64,000 nucleotides of DNA from Polytrichum commune (Eukaryota > Streptophyta > Polytrichopsida > Polytrichales > Polytrichaceae). Where the stretch lies: assembly GCA_950295325.1 (NCBI GenBank), contig OX485804.1:61784533-61848532 (forward strand), read 5' to 3'. Both the position numbers and the translations under genes were made by a program. Shown piece by piece: positions 54,100 through 64,000 of this stretch (within the stretch, counting starts at the first letter, position 1; each line of letters begins with the position of its first letter). The notes under the pieces were generated by a model that worked only from the letters and a program-made list of their open reading frames with translations, searched no databases and was not told where the DNA came from.

Positions 54100-54240
54100 T
54101 GATCGTTGAACTTAGAATGGTGTCCTTATTTTGAAGATACATTTCAATGCCATCATCACAAATGTATTTTTTGGTGTACCTTTCTGAACTACAAGCCTTG
54201 CTATAAACCACTCAAATATATGTGATAAGGCTAGAGCATG
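54100..54240 (-). repeat. Dispersed repeat E, minus copy, diverged
   Basis: The minus strand carries TTTGAGTGGTTTATAGCAAG, CAAGGCTTGTAGTTCAGAA and the GAAATGTATCTTCAAAATAA region, in the order of the family. Low identity. Confidence 0.35.
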
Positions 54241-54814
54241 AGTCTTACATCACTTATGTTTGCATAAGACTAGTGTCTGAGCCCCAATGTGGGCACTCTC
54301 ATACACACGGTGCTTTGAATTTGTACAACGTGAATATAAATTGTGGTGTGACTTTTGATAGATAGTGATAGCTTGTTGTACTACAAGGTCATTCATTTTG
54401 ACACCCACACAAAGTAAGTTTGATGAAGATTTTATATCATCTAGTATAAAGAGAGAATACACAATTAATACGAACATAGTGAAAGCATTTAGGGGTCAAT
54501 CCTTAAGCGTTTGAGAGATCTAGACTAGACTTCTCTATGCACAAAAATATGTATTTGAGATACATACTTTATTTTTAGCCAATTATGTCCGGAATGACCC
54601 TATTACATAAAATCAATCGAACATTCAATTTCATTTTTTGAGTTGGTTGAATTCCTTTGACCTCATTGAAGATTTAAGTTCAAGTATGTAGCCAAAACGC
54701 CCTTGGAGACAAATATATATGTTGTATTTTGATCATCAATGTGAAGTGTGAGTAAAAAGAAAAAATTCTATCCTTCACAAAAGACAATGTAGAAATTAAA
54801 ATTTCAAACCCATA
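54241..54814. other. No gene seen
   Basis: The 75-codon minus frame at 54250-54477 has no motif. Confidence 0.4.
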
Positions 54815-55060
54815 AACAATGAACGGGAGAACCAACAACTAGTTACAGATGAACTGGTTGAAGTTCAAGACTTTAGGATAAACTACCGATCATTTTAGAG
54901 GATTTTACCATTCATACCCCAATTTAATAAAGAAAACCCAAAGATGTCAACATGTAACCAGTTGGACACGGAAACATGAGAGATATCGACCGATTATACC
55001 CAAGAAAACTCCCCAAGCACTATCCACACTGATTTATACCACATGATTTCTACACTTGGT
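54815..55060 (+). pseudogene. Fragment of repeat P, broken
   Basis: Encodes VTDELVEVQDFRINYRSF, then a stop, and further matches at DNA level to the reverse of 18863-19135 (CATTTTAGAGGATTTTACCA, CCCCAATTTAATAAAGAAAA, TGTCAACATGTAACCAGTTG, GACCGATTATACCCAAGAAA). Upstream it shares GAGAACCAACAACTAGTTAC with the copy in the pogo-like element. It is decayed by stops. Confidence 0.45.
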
Positions 55061-55557
55061 GTGGTCCGTATATTTGTGTATAAAATTGTCTCCAATTATA
55101 AGTTCTCGTTGACCACGACCTATAGGAACCAGGCTATCTACCTCTTTTAATCTTGTTTGCATGGGTTCGTGCACAGATTTACGTGCAATAATCTTGGGAG
55201 CTTTCACTTATGACTCGGAGGCGGCCATACCTCCTACAAAGGAAGAAGAGTCTATATGTATAGGAGATTGTTAAACCGACCACATAGTTTTGTTAAAACG
55301 ACCACAAAGACATGTTGTGAAGTCATGTGACTTGTCAAAGTTTAGTTATTCATTGCACACATGAAGAGGAGCAAGGTATCAACTCTGCTTCCTCTTCCTA
55401 TACATTTCAGCTTACAACTAGAAATGTTCAAATTTTGATAAGTCACATGATCGCATGACACATCTATATGGTCGAGTTCACAATTTGAGATCATGTGTCC
55501 TTTAAGGGTTAAGCTACTTGTGCCGACAAGGAGTGGAGCTTGGCCGGCCTACAAAGT
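55061..55557. other. No gene seen
   Basis: No motif. Two similar words ACCACATAGTTTTGTTAAA and AAACGACCACAAAGACATGT near 55280-55310 form a short local repeat. Confidence 0.4.
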
Positions 55558-55584
55558 CCTCCTCCTCCTCCTCCTCCTCCTCCT
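55558..55584. repeat. TCC triplet run
   Basis: Nine TCC triplets in a row. The poly-Ser and poly-Glu frames here come from this run. Confidence 0.9.
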
Positions 55585-56744
55585 CGCCGCATGCTTGCGG
55601 CAACCTCCGGAGGGGCCGCCTAAGTAGGTCACTTAAAAAGAGGAAAAGGGAGAAAAAGAGAAAGCGGGTGGAGGATTTTTCCAATCGGTTAAACACACGT
55701 TGGATCTCAGTCAAATGTGGGGTGTGTGAAGGCCCAACCCAACGTGGTCCATCGGATTGCCGAGGGGGTCAAAAAAGGGGCCCAAAAACCTAGTATGACA
55801 GGATCTGGAGCGTAGCCTATAAATCTTTTCGCATGTGGGAGAGGCATGCATGTTGTGGCCACAGGGATATGGCATAGGCTCAAAACTCCAACACAAAAGG
55901 GTTTTTTTTATGTCATGGCCTTATGTCAAAGCGACCGGGTTTCCTTCTAGCTAGTGAGACCACCCCCGCCCAGGCACCATGTGAACGCCTCCAGCAGCAA
56001 TGGTAGCACCATTTACTTAATAAGTCATATAACAACATGTGCAATAATAGTCGAGCTCATGAGCTCCCCTTCCCTTCCCCACCGTTGTTTCCTCTTTAAA
56101 TGCTCCACCATTACTCCCTCCCTCCCTCCTAACTTACTTGCATCCGAGAGCCTCTCTTCCCCTTCTTCTTGTGTACTTGCTTATTTAACTTACTGCGCTG
56201 GATTCCTCTGGACCTCATCAGCTTCCTTAACTCATAAGCATCTAAGAAAATGCGTAGGTGGGTCTTAAATGATTACTTTTCCCCAGACTACCCCACTGCT
56301 CTCTCTCTCTCTCAGAGGATTCGAAGCATACGATTCATGTGAGATGGTTAATTACCAGAGCCAAGTCGAGGCCATTTGAAGAGGCCACCAGCTAGTGAAA
56401 ACCCTTTTGGAGAACTTTCACAAAACACACAACACTTACCTTGAAACTCGGAAAGAAGCCAACGTTTTTGCCGAATTTCTCCAAAACCATTTTTAGAATG
56501 AATGGGATCGCCACCAAAGTACTGTTATGGGTAACTTTCAGGATGGATGTCACACTACATCCAAGTAAATTCCTACAATAGGAATATTCTCGTGACTTTG
56601 ATCACCACTCTTGCTCTTGGAACAAAATGAATGAACACACACTGGTAGCCACGTTCCTCATAAACCTCGTATAAATGTCCTATTCAGTATCAAAGTGAAG
56701 ATTCTTGTGCTTATAAATGTTCGTATAACCCTCCTCCCCCTTGA
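55585..56744. other. No gene supported
   Basis: The 104-codon frame at 55954-56268 is low-complexity (Ser, Pro, His) and is not supported. At 56155-56255 lies the first copy of a repeat found again at 57640-57740 and 57775-57880. Confidence 0.4.
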
Positions 56745-56870
56745 TTATGTTCACTATTGAGCCTAGGATGGTTATCATATTTCGAGCATGTAGTCCAATC
56801 TCTTGTTACGCATGTCTTTTTGGCATCCATTTTGGAACGATATCTAACCACGTATCAACTCAAATATAGG
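56745..56870 (-). repeat. Dispersed repeat E, minus copy
   Basis: TGAGCCTAGGATGGTTATCA, GAGCATGTAGTCCAATCTCT, TAACCACGTATCAACTCAAA: the reverse of the family words at 12030 and 18470. Confidence 0.45.
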
Positions 56871-57639
56871 TGTCCGATTAAGAAAAGCTATCTAATTAGG
56901 CATGCCTACCCTAGTTCTCATAATGTCCTTCATCCCCTGTTTTTTATTTATTTTGGAAACAAAGCTAAGATGGTTACTGTAAATTTATTCAGAAGAGTGG
57001 GTGAGTGAAGGAGGGGTTAGGGCCAGGGGCACCACATGGCGAACGCCAACCGTTAGATGTAGTTATCCCAATATTAATGGTCTAGATTTGTCAAAAGTGA
57101 AGGTCAAGATTTATTAATCATGCAAAACCTCTTTGCCCTTGTTTGTCCAAACGGTAAAAAATCGGTGATGGATAGCAAACGTATGAGTGCAATTGTGCAT
57201 AGGATCATCAAACGAATGTTTGGTGAGCTCCGCATGGCCCCCATTTTTTAAAACACAATATTTACATGGCAACCAATTTTGATTTGGTGCAATGTGTGTG
57301 TGTGTGTGTATTTATATATTTATTGCCCAATTAATCTGGTTTTCTCCTAAACCACTAGAAATCAAACATAATAAATGCACCCATATCCATCCTTTTGAGT
57401 ATATGAGCATAGACATGATTTTTGGATGACCTTACTATTTGTTGTATCTTGTTGATCATTATAACACATTTGAACATGTGGTTGTTGAACACCATATAAA
57501 TGACTTTTGACTTTTCAAATGATAAGAGTGTCCAAGATTGACCCTAGGCTCTCTTGGTCAATGTTTTAGTTTAGAAAATAATTAATAGGAATCCATTTTG
57601 GATATGGGCCACAATTAGGTGTAGTTATCATAAGCCCTC

Positions 57640-57880
57640 ATGTTCTCTTCTTGTGTAATTCTTCATACAACTTATTGTGTTGGACCACTTTGTGACTTGA
57701 GCTCCCTTGATTGCGAAGCTTATGAGCATCAATTCTCATCAAGCCCTCCTTAATCCTTACTCGTCAACCCAACCCTCATCTTCACTTCTTGTGTATTTAA
57801 GTCTTACTTATATAAGCTCCTGCAGTGGATTTTGTTGTCGTTGAGCTCCATTAATGGTGAAGCTTATAGGTATCTTCTCA
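57640..57880 (+). repeat. Two tandem units of a 100-130 bp repeat, third unit at 56155
   Basis: Shared order of words: CTTCTTGTGTA, TTATATAA-type stretch, CTGCGCTGGATT or TTGTGTTGGAC, CTTTGTGACTTGAGCTCCCT, TGAAGCTTATGAGCATC, then TCTCATCAAGCC. Units begin near 56160, 57650 and 57782. The TATATAAGCTCC word in the last unit resembles a TATA box, but nothing else supports a promoter. Confidence 0.45.
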
Positions 57881-58648
57881 TCATGCCTTTTAAATCTTTT
57901 AAATGTCAATAGAGCCCCAACAGGATCTTGAAGCCATGAGATTAAGTATTGTGTCGTTTTTTTTTTATCACAAATCTTTTAATGATTATTAGGGGGTTAA
58001 TATTTCTTGAGTCTTATCCTTCTAATGAGGTTCTCCGCTTGAAAACATGAGCTGAAAGTAGAGTGTAAGTATTGGTCAAGCACTTGAAAAAAATCTTGTT
58101 ATGAAATTGTTATGAAATTGCATTTCAAAAAACTATACATAAATTTTTGGCATGTCAAGATGTTACATTCAACTTTCAACCACAAGGATGTGATCCATAA
58201 GTGATTTGTAACATACCTATCCTTAAAATCAATTTAATCTTCAAAGAACACTTTTGATATCAAAGGGTTATTGTGAGCAGGGTAAGGCAAAGAAAACACT
58301 TGAAAATGTAAGGAATTGTAATATCATTGCGCCTCAAACACTGGTGGTTTTTGTATTTAGATGTGGTGGTATTTAGGTGATGGTTGTCTTTTCATATTGT
58401 CCATGGCCAAGGATCTATGACATCCATGTACGTTGAAGATGAAAACATGGGAACTCCTCATAGTGTGATATTTTATTTTATGTATTTAACCCCCCCCCCC
58501 TTTTAAAAACATGATTGGCCCCAAAATTAACATCAAAGACCATCGATTAGTAGAACCTAGTGAGATAACGTTAGGAAAAACTACCCATATAAGCCTATTG
58601 TGGATGGATATTTACCAGACCATCCGACATGGCACCCACGAATCCTAA
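57881..58648. other. No gene seen
   Basis: AT-rich. An 11-base C run at 58490-58500 and a GTTATGAAATT direct repeat at 58098-58120. Confidence 0.4.
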
Positions 58649-59155
58649 GCCACTTCACACATGAGCCAAGAGCCGTGGCCATGAAATTGTGAGAGCCCAA
58701 AAGAAAGTGTCCAAAGGCCATCCCAAGACACTTCCAATCTCATGTAGTGTGGTCACGGACCCTCAAGTGTAGTGTGAAGTCATATGTGACCAAGCCCTCA
58801 ACCAAATGCCATTTCAACGAATTCCTATTCATGCGGGTCTTCACACATGATAAAATAAAATAAATCAACGGTTGTGAATGTTCGGAGTGCCATGATCTCC
58901 CGGTTTTGTGTTAGGCCTACCTCCAAGAGGTGGTATTTGAAAATAGTCCAAGTGACCATGAAACATGATCCATTTGATGCCATGTAGGAATCAATGTCAA
59001 CTTTACATCCATCTTGCATTCACATACTCCATTGGTCCCTCAAGCGTAGTGTGAAGAAGCAACTTGGACCGGCTCTGCCTTTTCCACCAACGAGGGTGCT
59101 CGCTCAAGGTGTAATGGTCACGGGCTCTCAGTCTCGGTCATGTGTGAAGTGACCC
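58649..59155. mobile_element. Tourist-like MITE family D, copy 1
   Basis: Left GCCACTTCACACATGAGCCA, right inverted GGGTCACTTCACACATGACC. TAA lies before and TAG after, close to the TWA type. It matches 59191-59689 throughout (period 544 bp). Confidence 0.65.
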
Positions 59156-59190
59156 TAGCTAAGATAAAGCGGACGGTTTGGTATAGCTTA

Positions 59191-59689
59191 GGGCCACTTC
59201 GCACACGAGCCAAGAGCCGAGACCATGAAATTGTGAGAGCCCAAAAGAAAGTGTCCAAAGGCCGTCCCAACACACTTCCGAAATCATGTAGTGTGGTCAC
59301 GGATCCTCAAGTGTAGTGTGAAGTCATATGTGACCAAGCCCGCAACCAAATGCTATTTCAATGAATTTTTATTCATCCGGGTCCTCGCACATGATAAAAT
59401 AGAATAAACCAACGGTTGTGAGCATTCGGAGTGCCATGGTCTCCCAGTTTTGTGTTAGGCCTACCTCCAAGAGGTGGTTTTTGAAAATAATCCAAGTGAC
59501 CACGAAACCCGATCCATTCGATGCCATGTAGGAATCCATGTAGACTTTACATCCATCTTGCATTCACATACTCCATTGGTCCCTCAAGAGTAGTGTGAAG
59601 TGAACTTGGACCGGCTCCGCCTTTTCCACCAATGAGAGTCCTTGAAGTGCAACGGTCACGGGCTCTCAGTCTCGTGTGTGAAGTGGCCC
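59191..59689. mobile_element. Tourist-like MITE family D, copy 2
   Basis: Left GGGCCACTTCGCACACGAGC, right inverted GGGCCACTTCACACACGAGA, perfect TTA on both sides (59188-59190 and 59690-59692), 499 bp. GGGCC ends with a TTA duplication fit PIF/Harbinger MITEs. A minus frame of 64 codons (59369-59563, beginning MQDGCKVYMDSYMASNG) is kept in all three copies of the family. Confidence 0.8.
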
Positions 59690-59692
59690 TTA

Positions 59693-59991
59693 GAATGCAT
59701 GAGGACATGACGAGCTCTTGTATAAAGTCCAAAACGGGGACATGCATGGCGATGCTTGAGGATGCTTTCAAGTGGACACACAGCACAGCTCGCGGGTTCA
59801 GTGTCGTCTGCCGGAATGATGTGAATGAAGTGTATTCGAATGAGGCCTGGGTTAAAGTGCCTATAATGTTTGGTGCCCGATGTGCCAAGATTATTACCTC
59901 CTTGAAGCCCCCCTTGAATGCCAAACTCTCACCAGAAGGAAAGCAAGCTCCAGACGTAAAGGTCCCATTCCCACAATCTTTAGTATTTTGA
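59693..59991 (+). CDS. Unrecognised open stretch next to a MITE, possible exon relic
   Basis: After the MITE ends, the frame stays open for about 100 codons (RMHEDMTSSCIKSKTGTCMA onward) to a stop at 59989-59991, and the minus strand is open over much of the same piece. Base composition is richer in GC than the surroundings, which is the reason to list it. No domain, start or splice site can be fixed. It could equally be chance. Confidence 0.15.
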
Positions 59992-61836
59992 TCTGGTTAC
60001 CCATTTCAGGATCTTCAATAAACCAAACATTTATTGAATGATACCCTGGGATTTATCATACTTAGAAAGCGAAACGCATGAAATAGCATGACTCTACATT
60101 AGTATGTTGCATGGAGATGGAGGGGGAAGGGGGTGGGGGGGGGGGGGTATGTGGCCATAATGCCCCTTTTATGTTGGGTCACCTTTATGAAATGAACAGG
60201 GTACGACATGAACAATGTTAATTATGTAAGGGTGAATCGACAGATGGTATATCAATCCGTGCTTGTTTAGTTGGAATGTGTGGGTATTGTATGTCGGATC
60301 TTAGATTATGATATTAATTATGGCCGCAACCGAGGACCCATATGGGGTGGTGTACATGCTAGGCAGGTGAACGTTGCATCAACTAGAACAAAGCCGGGAT
60401 TATAAGCCACGAATAAAGACCACTGAGCAAAAGCTAATTAGACAGCTAGTAGTTTAGGAAAAAGAGCATAAAGATAGCGTTGTGGAAGCCATCGTCCAAG
60501 TCGAAAGTCACACACTATGCAATAATGACATTCTACATTCCATGAATCCCTAACCCTTTTTTTGGATTAAAAATAATAACGGGCAATTCCAACAACAACG
60601 GTGCCATGACATGTCATGAACAAACGCATACATCATGGCAAATGCCTCCACAACATGTCTGCATTTGCACAAGACGAACGTCTGCAAGTCTTGCGACGAA
60701 TATATATACATATATATATTAATATACCCCCACCATTATCCTGCATGATATATAGTACCTTTAAAGACGAGCCTCTCCCCTTGAAAACATATGTATGCAT
60801 CAGTAAGTAGTAAAGCTTTCCCTATGAACCCTCAGGGCTTCGAATTGTGCCCTGATGAGGAACTTATATCATCACCAATAAGTTTCCATGCTGTTTGCTT
60901 TATCCCACAAAGTTCTGAATCATTTCTTGTTGTCTCTACCTACGTTACCCACAAAGTGTGGGAATATGCAACGATCCCAATCCAACAATGGGGCAGCCTG
61001 TCATATACCAACATCATACACGTCACCTCCATATATTGTGTGTTGATTCTTATTCCATTCTCATCGTTTATTCTAAGCAAGCCAAAGTTGTCCAGAGATT
61101 CAAATACCTAAAAAAAGGGCATGTGCAACTAAGTTTTGACTTGAAAAACCATCCATTAGTAGAAAGATCGAGTCGCTAGCTATTATTGTAATGAAAGTGC
61201 TTCTGGAAATGGAGACATTTGAGTTTATGGTTACCTTTGGCCTAGGAATTGGTTTTACGCCAAAAAGTAGTACCCGATAATGCATGCTTCTGAAAATCCT
61301 TCACTGGATTTGGTTGCTTCTCACAATTGCTTGTTAGAAACCTGACCCGTCCATAATATTGATCAGCTATGAAGCCTTTGTTCTCTTTCTACACCCCGTA
61401 TAGCCTATTCCTTCTCTTTCATCCTCTTCATATTCATGATCAAATTTGATCAAATTTGATCAAGATTGTGCATTCTACGCTTTTATCCCCCAATCAAAGT
61501 GCACCCCAGGGAAAAAGAATATGTTCTCCCCATTCATGTCTAATCATCTTATGTTATATGTTAAATGACCATGACATGCCTCATTGTTTTGTTGTTGGAA
61601 ATTATTAAGGCACATGCATAAAGCATGTCCCTAGATTGGGTACTTTGTTCTCATGTTTCCACTTGTGTGTATATTGCTTGATTGGGGGGGGGGGGGGGGC
61701 GTACATTGAGTCAAAGCATTTTGCTTTTGAAGTCCTTGTTTGTAGTGGGCTCAATATTCTTGAAAGGGAGGCGATTCTTATGAACCAATTACCCTTCTTG
61801 GTCTCTCTCTCTCCATGATATAATTATTTAGGGGGT
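59992..61836. other. No gene supported; G runs
   Basis: G runs at 60135-60147 and 61684-61699, AT steps at 60700-60725 and three GATCAAATTT units at 61437-61464. The 106-codon frame at 60791-61111 has no motif and overlaps another phase. Confidence 0.35.
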
Positions 61837-62090
61837 GTTATGTACGGGACCCTTATTCGAGTGCACATTTTATTATAAAAAATGATGCCTTTTGGTCAAA
61901 TTTATTGACCTATCGTTACTTATGCAATGTAGAAGACATAAATTTATTGCACACCATGTTTCTTAAAAAGTTATTTTTGACACCCAAAAGAAGTTTGTGT
62001 TGAAACATACATGCTTGAATCCAACAACCCCACACATAGCATACATGGAACATATATAGGTAACATACACTTCGATCTAGTAGTTGAAGC
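61837..62090 (-). repeat. Dispersed repeat M, minus copy
   Basis: Reverse complement of 44504-44760 in about the same proportions: TGTGTGGGGTTGTTGGATTC, AAGCATGTATGTTTCAACAC, TTTTGGGTGTCAAAAATAAC, ATTTGACCAAAAGGCATCAT. The minus frame (61916-62122) is open. Confidence 0.5.
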
Positions 62091-64000
62091 CACCCAAACT
62101 CCCATGCACATACCAAAACCATATGAGACCCTTCTTACGGCACCCTAAGCAAACAACAAGGATATCCCACCCTAAGGAAATACCTAAATTAAACGCTCTT
62201 CCACCCTAGCCCACTTAAATATATCATATTGATTTAAAATGATGCATTACAGATGGTAGGAGATGAAACTTGGTGAGACAATTCCAATAAAATGCCGCAT
62301 GCATTTTCCTAAATGTTTATGAACACTAAAGACAAACATTTGATCAATTCAAACAAGACCACATGAAATAAAAAATTTATGTCCTATAGTCCTAGGTTTA
62401 AGGTTTTGCCTAATATCTCACAATTTTGTAGAATGTACCACTCAAAGCTCTAGTTCCCTAACATAGACACATGGGGTTCCTTTTGTTCCAAAGAATTTAT
62501 CCAATAAGACTAAACTTCCTTTCCTATTGTACTATGCAACACATGCATTAATTACAAATGATACTGTCACCCATGGTCACAAAGCCTAATTTTTAATTTC
62601 AATTCAAGTTCTAATCTTTGGACTTGTACAAATGGAAAACAACAAACATGCTAATGCTCACAATAGCTGGAGTGTGGAAAAATGAGCATGAAGCTAGGAC
62701 TTGAAACCCTAAAATAAATAGAAGTTGGGTCCCATTTGCTATGGATGATGAGGGATGATAAAAAACAAATCATCCAAGTTTAAGTAAACCATACATATGA
62801 TACTACATAACTTAAAATTGTTGATCCCTTTTTTGGTATGTTATGTATTTTTTTGAGTGACCACAAAATAATAGGTATTAAGTACATTTTTCTTTAATAA
62901 ATTTTTTTAAAACAATAGAAGACCCTATGTATCAACCCACCGAGTTTCTAAATTTTTCTAAGTGCCCACCCCAAAGATAAAACGTTTCATTTGCCTCAAA
63001 AATTCGGATTTCTATAAAAACATAATATCACTAAGCAGTTTTGGGCCTTGGGAATGTAACCTTGGGATGCTAGGAGCTCACTTTGAATATGATTTTCCCT
63101 ACACAAAATTTCACATCCCATGGTTATATTCCAAGGGCCCACAAAATGAACGAACACTGCGTTAAAAATGTTATGAAAATGGTTATGAACAAACAAACCA
63201 ACTTTGTAGATGGATTTCCACCCAAATGCGAGCAGGAAGGAAGTTACCTGACATGGTTGAGGGGCTCTTATTCTTTTCTTCTTTAGTGGATCACACAGTC
63301 TACTAGAGACCGGGCATGTGCTTTCCATTGCCTACTCGACTTCGTACAATTGTGTGAAAGAAAAACGTATGATGTCCATGGGGTCCAGTCAGGCCTTCTT
63401 ATTGGCAGACCATGAAGGTAAAGGGTGAGCCCATATGAAGAAAAGTGCAGTTGGGGATGGACACGTGTGAAAGCCACATGTATTCCCTACTTTGCCCTCA
63501 TGTCGAGGCTAAATTCTTTCACCTTGGCTCACCGAACTCCATTTCAAAAACGGCGTTCTCAAATGTGTGTGACCCCACTCCACCACTGAATTTCTCGATG
63601 CTTGTTAAATTAGCAGACCATGCCATCACTTTTTTGCCCAATTGCTCTGGCTCATGGTTTTATTTTTATTTATTTTTCAATAGTAAGGTTTCGAAATGCT
63701 TGCAGATATGTATTTTATAACATGCTCCTTCTCTAATGTTTGTTTGGGTGCAAGTTGAGTTGCTTCTAAAAACTATCACATTTTAGTTGCATGCACACTG
63801 TGTTATTTGGCGAAAAATACACACCTAGAGGGATTAGTTGACCAAATTACTTCTCAAAGTATGTATTATTGGGATTCCAATTTTCATCATATTCTTCTAG
63901 TATCTTCTCCCAAATAACAGTCTTGCAATGTGCATGTCTCGACTATACAAAAAGTACTTTCAAAAGCATTATCAAAATTGGATGAGTCTTTTGTATCTCA
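62091..64000. other. No gene supported
   Basis: AT-rich sequence. Frames at 62962-63720 (64-110 codons) overlap on both strands without motifs. The piece at 63515-63585 (ATTCTTTCACCTTGGCTCAC) resembles 32385-32450. The window ends here without any recognisable element border. Confidence 0.4.

Noticed and set aside
55518-55793. Ser-rich frame of 91 codons and its Glu-rich reverse frame
   Set aside because: Both arise from the TCC/GGA triplet run.
1-64000. CRISPR array, bacterial operon, rRNA, intact tRNA gene or organellar insert
   Set aside because: No direct repeats with regular unique spacers, no ribosome-binding-site and gene-chain pattern, no cloverleaf beyond the SINE heads, and no stretch recognised as plastid or mitochondrial genes.

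Overview
The window looks like nuclear DNA of a land plant, most likely a flowering plant. The signs are a Stowaway MITE with the standard CTCCCTCCGTCCC ends and TA duplication, two tRNA-derived SINE families, Tourist/Harbinger-like MITEs with TWA duplications, a short TTTAGGG run, and long stretches of AT-rich sequence without exons. The species cannot be named from the sequence. No intact host gene, tRNA, rRNA, organellar insert or CRISPR array was recognised. The only convincing protein-coding gene is a 613-codon transposase. Everything else is mobile-element sequence, decayed repeat or simple repeat.

Layout. At 1-2.4 kb there is a Tourist-like MITE in otherwise empty sequence. At 2.4-9.0 kb two arms of about 1 kb form an inverted repeat around a 4.5 kb core that carries a SINE and several small palindromic MITEs. 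From 9 to 19 kb there are decayed dispersed repeats, a MITE with 58-bp inverted ends (14.27-14.70 kb) and a short conserved reading frame (18.86-19.14 kb). At 19.25-20.0 kb a MITE carries a SINE and part of this locus has been tandemly duplicated. At 20.4-25.25 kb there is a three-level nest: a palindromic MITE is split by a hAT-like element (20424-25056, 8-bp duplication), and that element is split by a pogo-like DDE element (21536-24811, TA ends) encoding the transposase. From 25.3 to 34 kb there are repeats, a SINE relic, and an element pair that gives a clean empty-site comparison for the Stowaway copy. From 34 to 48 kb lie many members of one palindromic MITE superfamily, a Mutator-like MITE, and two copies of an element of about 0.85 kb with ACCCCTAA ends. 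From 48 to 64 kb there are a second SINE family, a 233-bp tandem array, Tourist-like repeats in tandem and mostly empty sequence.

How the parts relate. The commonest small repeats share the terminus TACACTAA...TTAGTGTA and most share a palindromic core, but their subterminal segments come in two interchangeable versions. They serve as landing sites for SINE, hAT, Stowaway and other MITE insertions, so many insertions can be proven against an uninterrupted relative in the same window. A short coding-like motif (DEPVEVQDF type) occurs at five places, two of them inside the nested transposons. This suggests that fragments of one unknown gene have been picked up and scattered.
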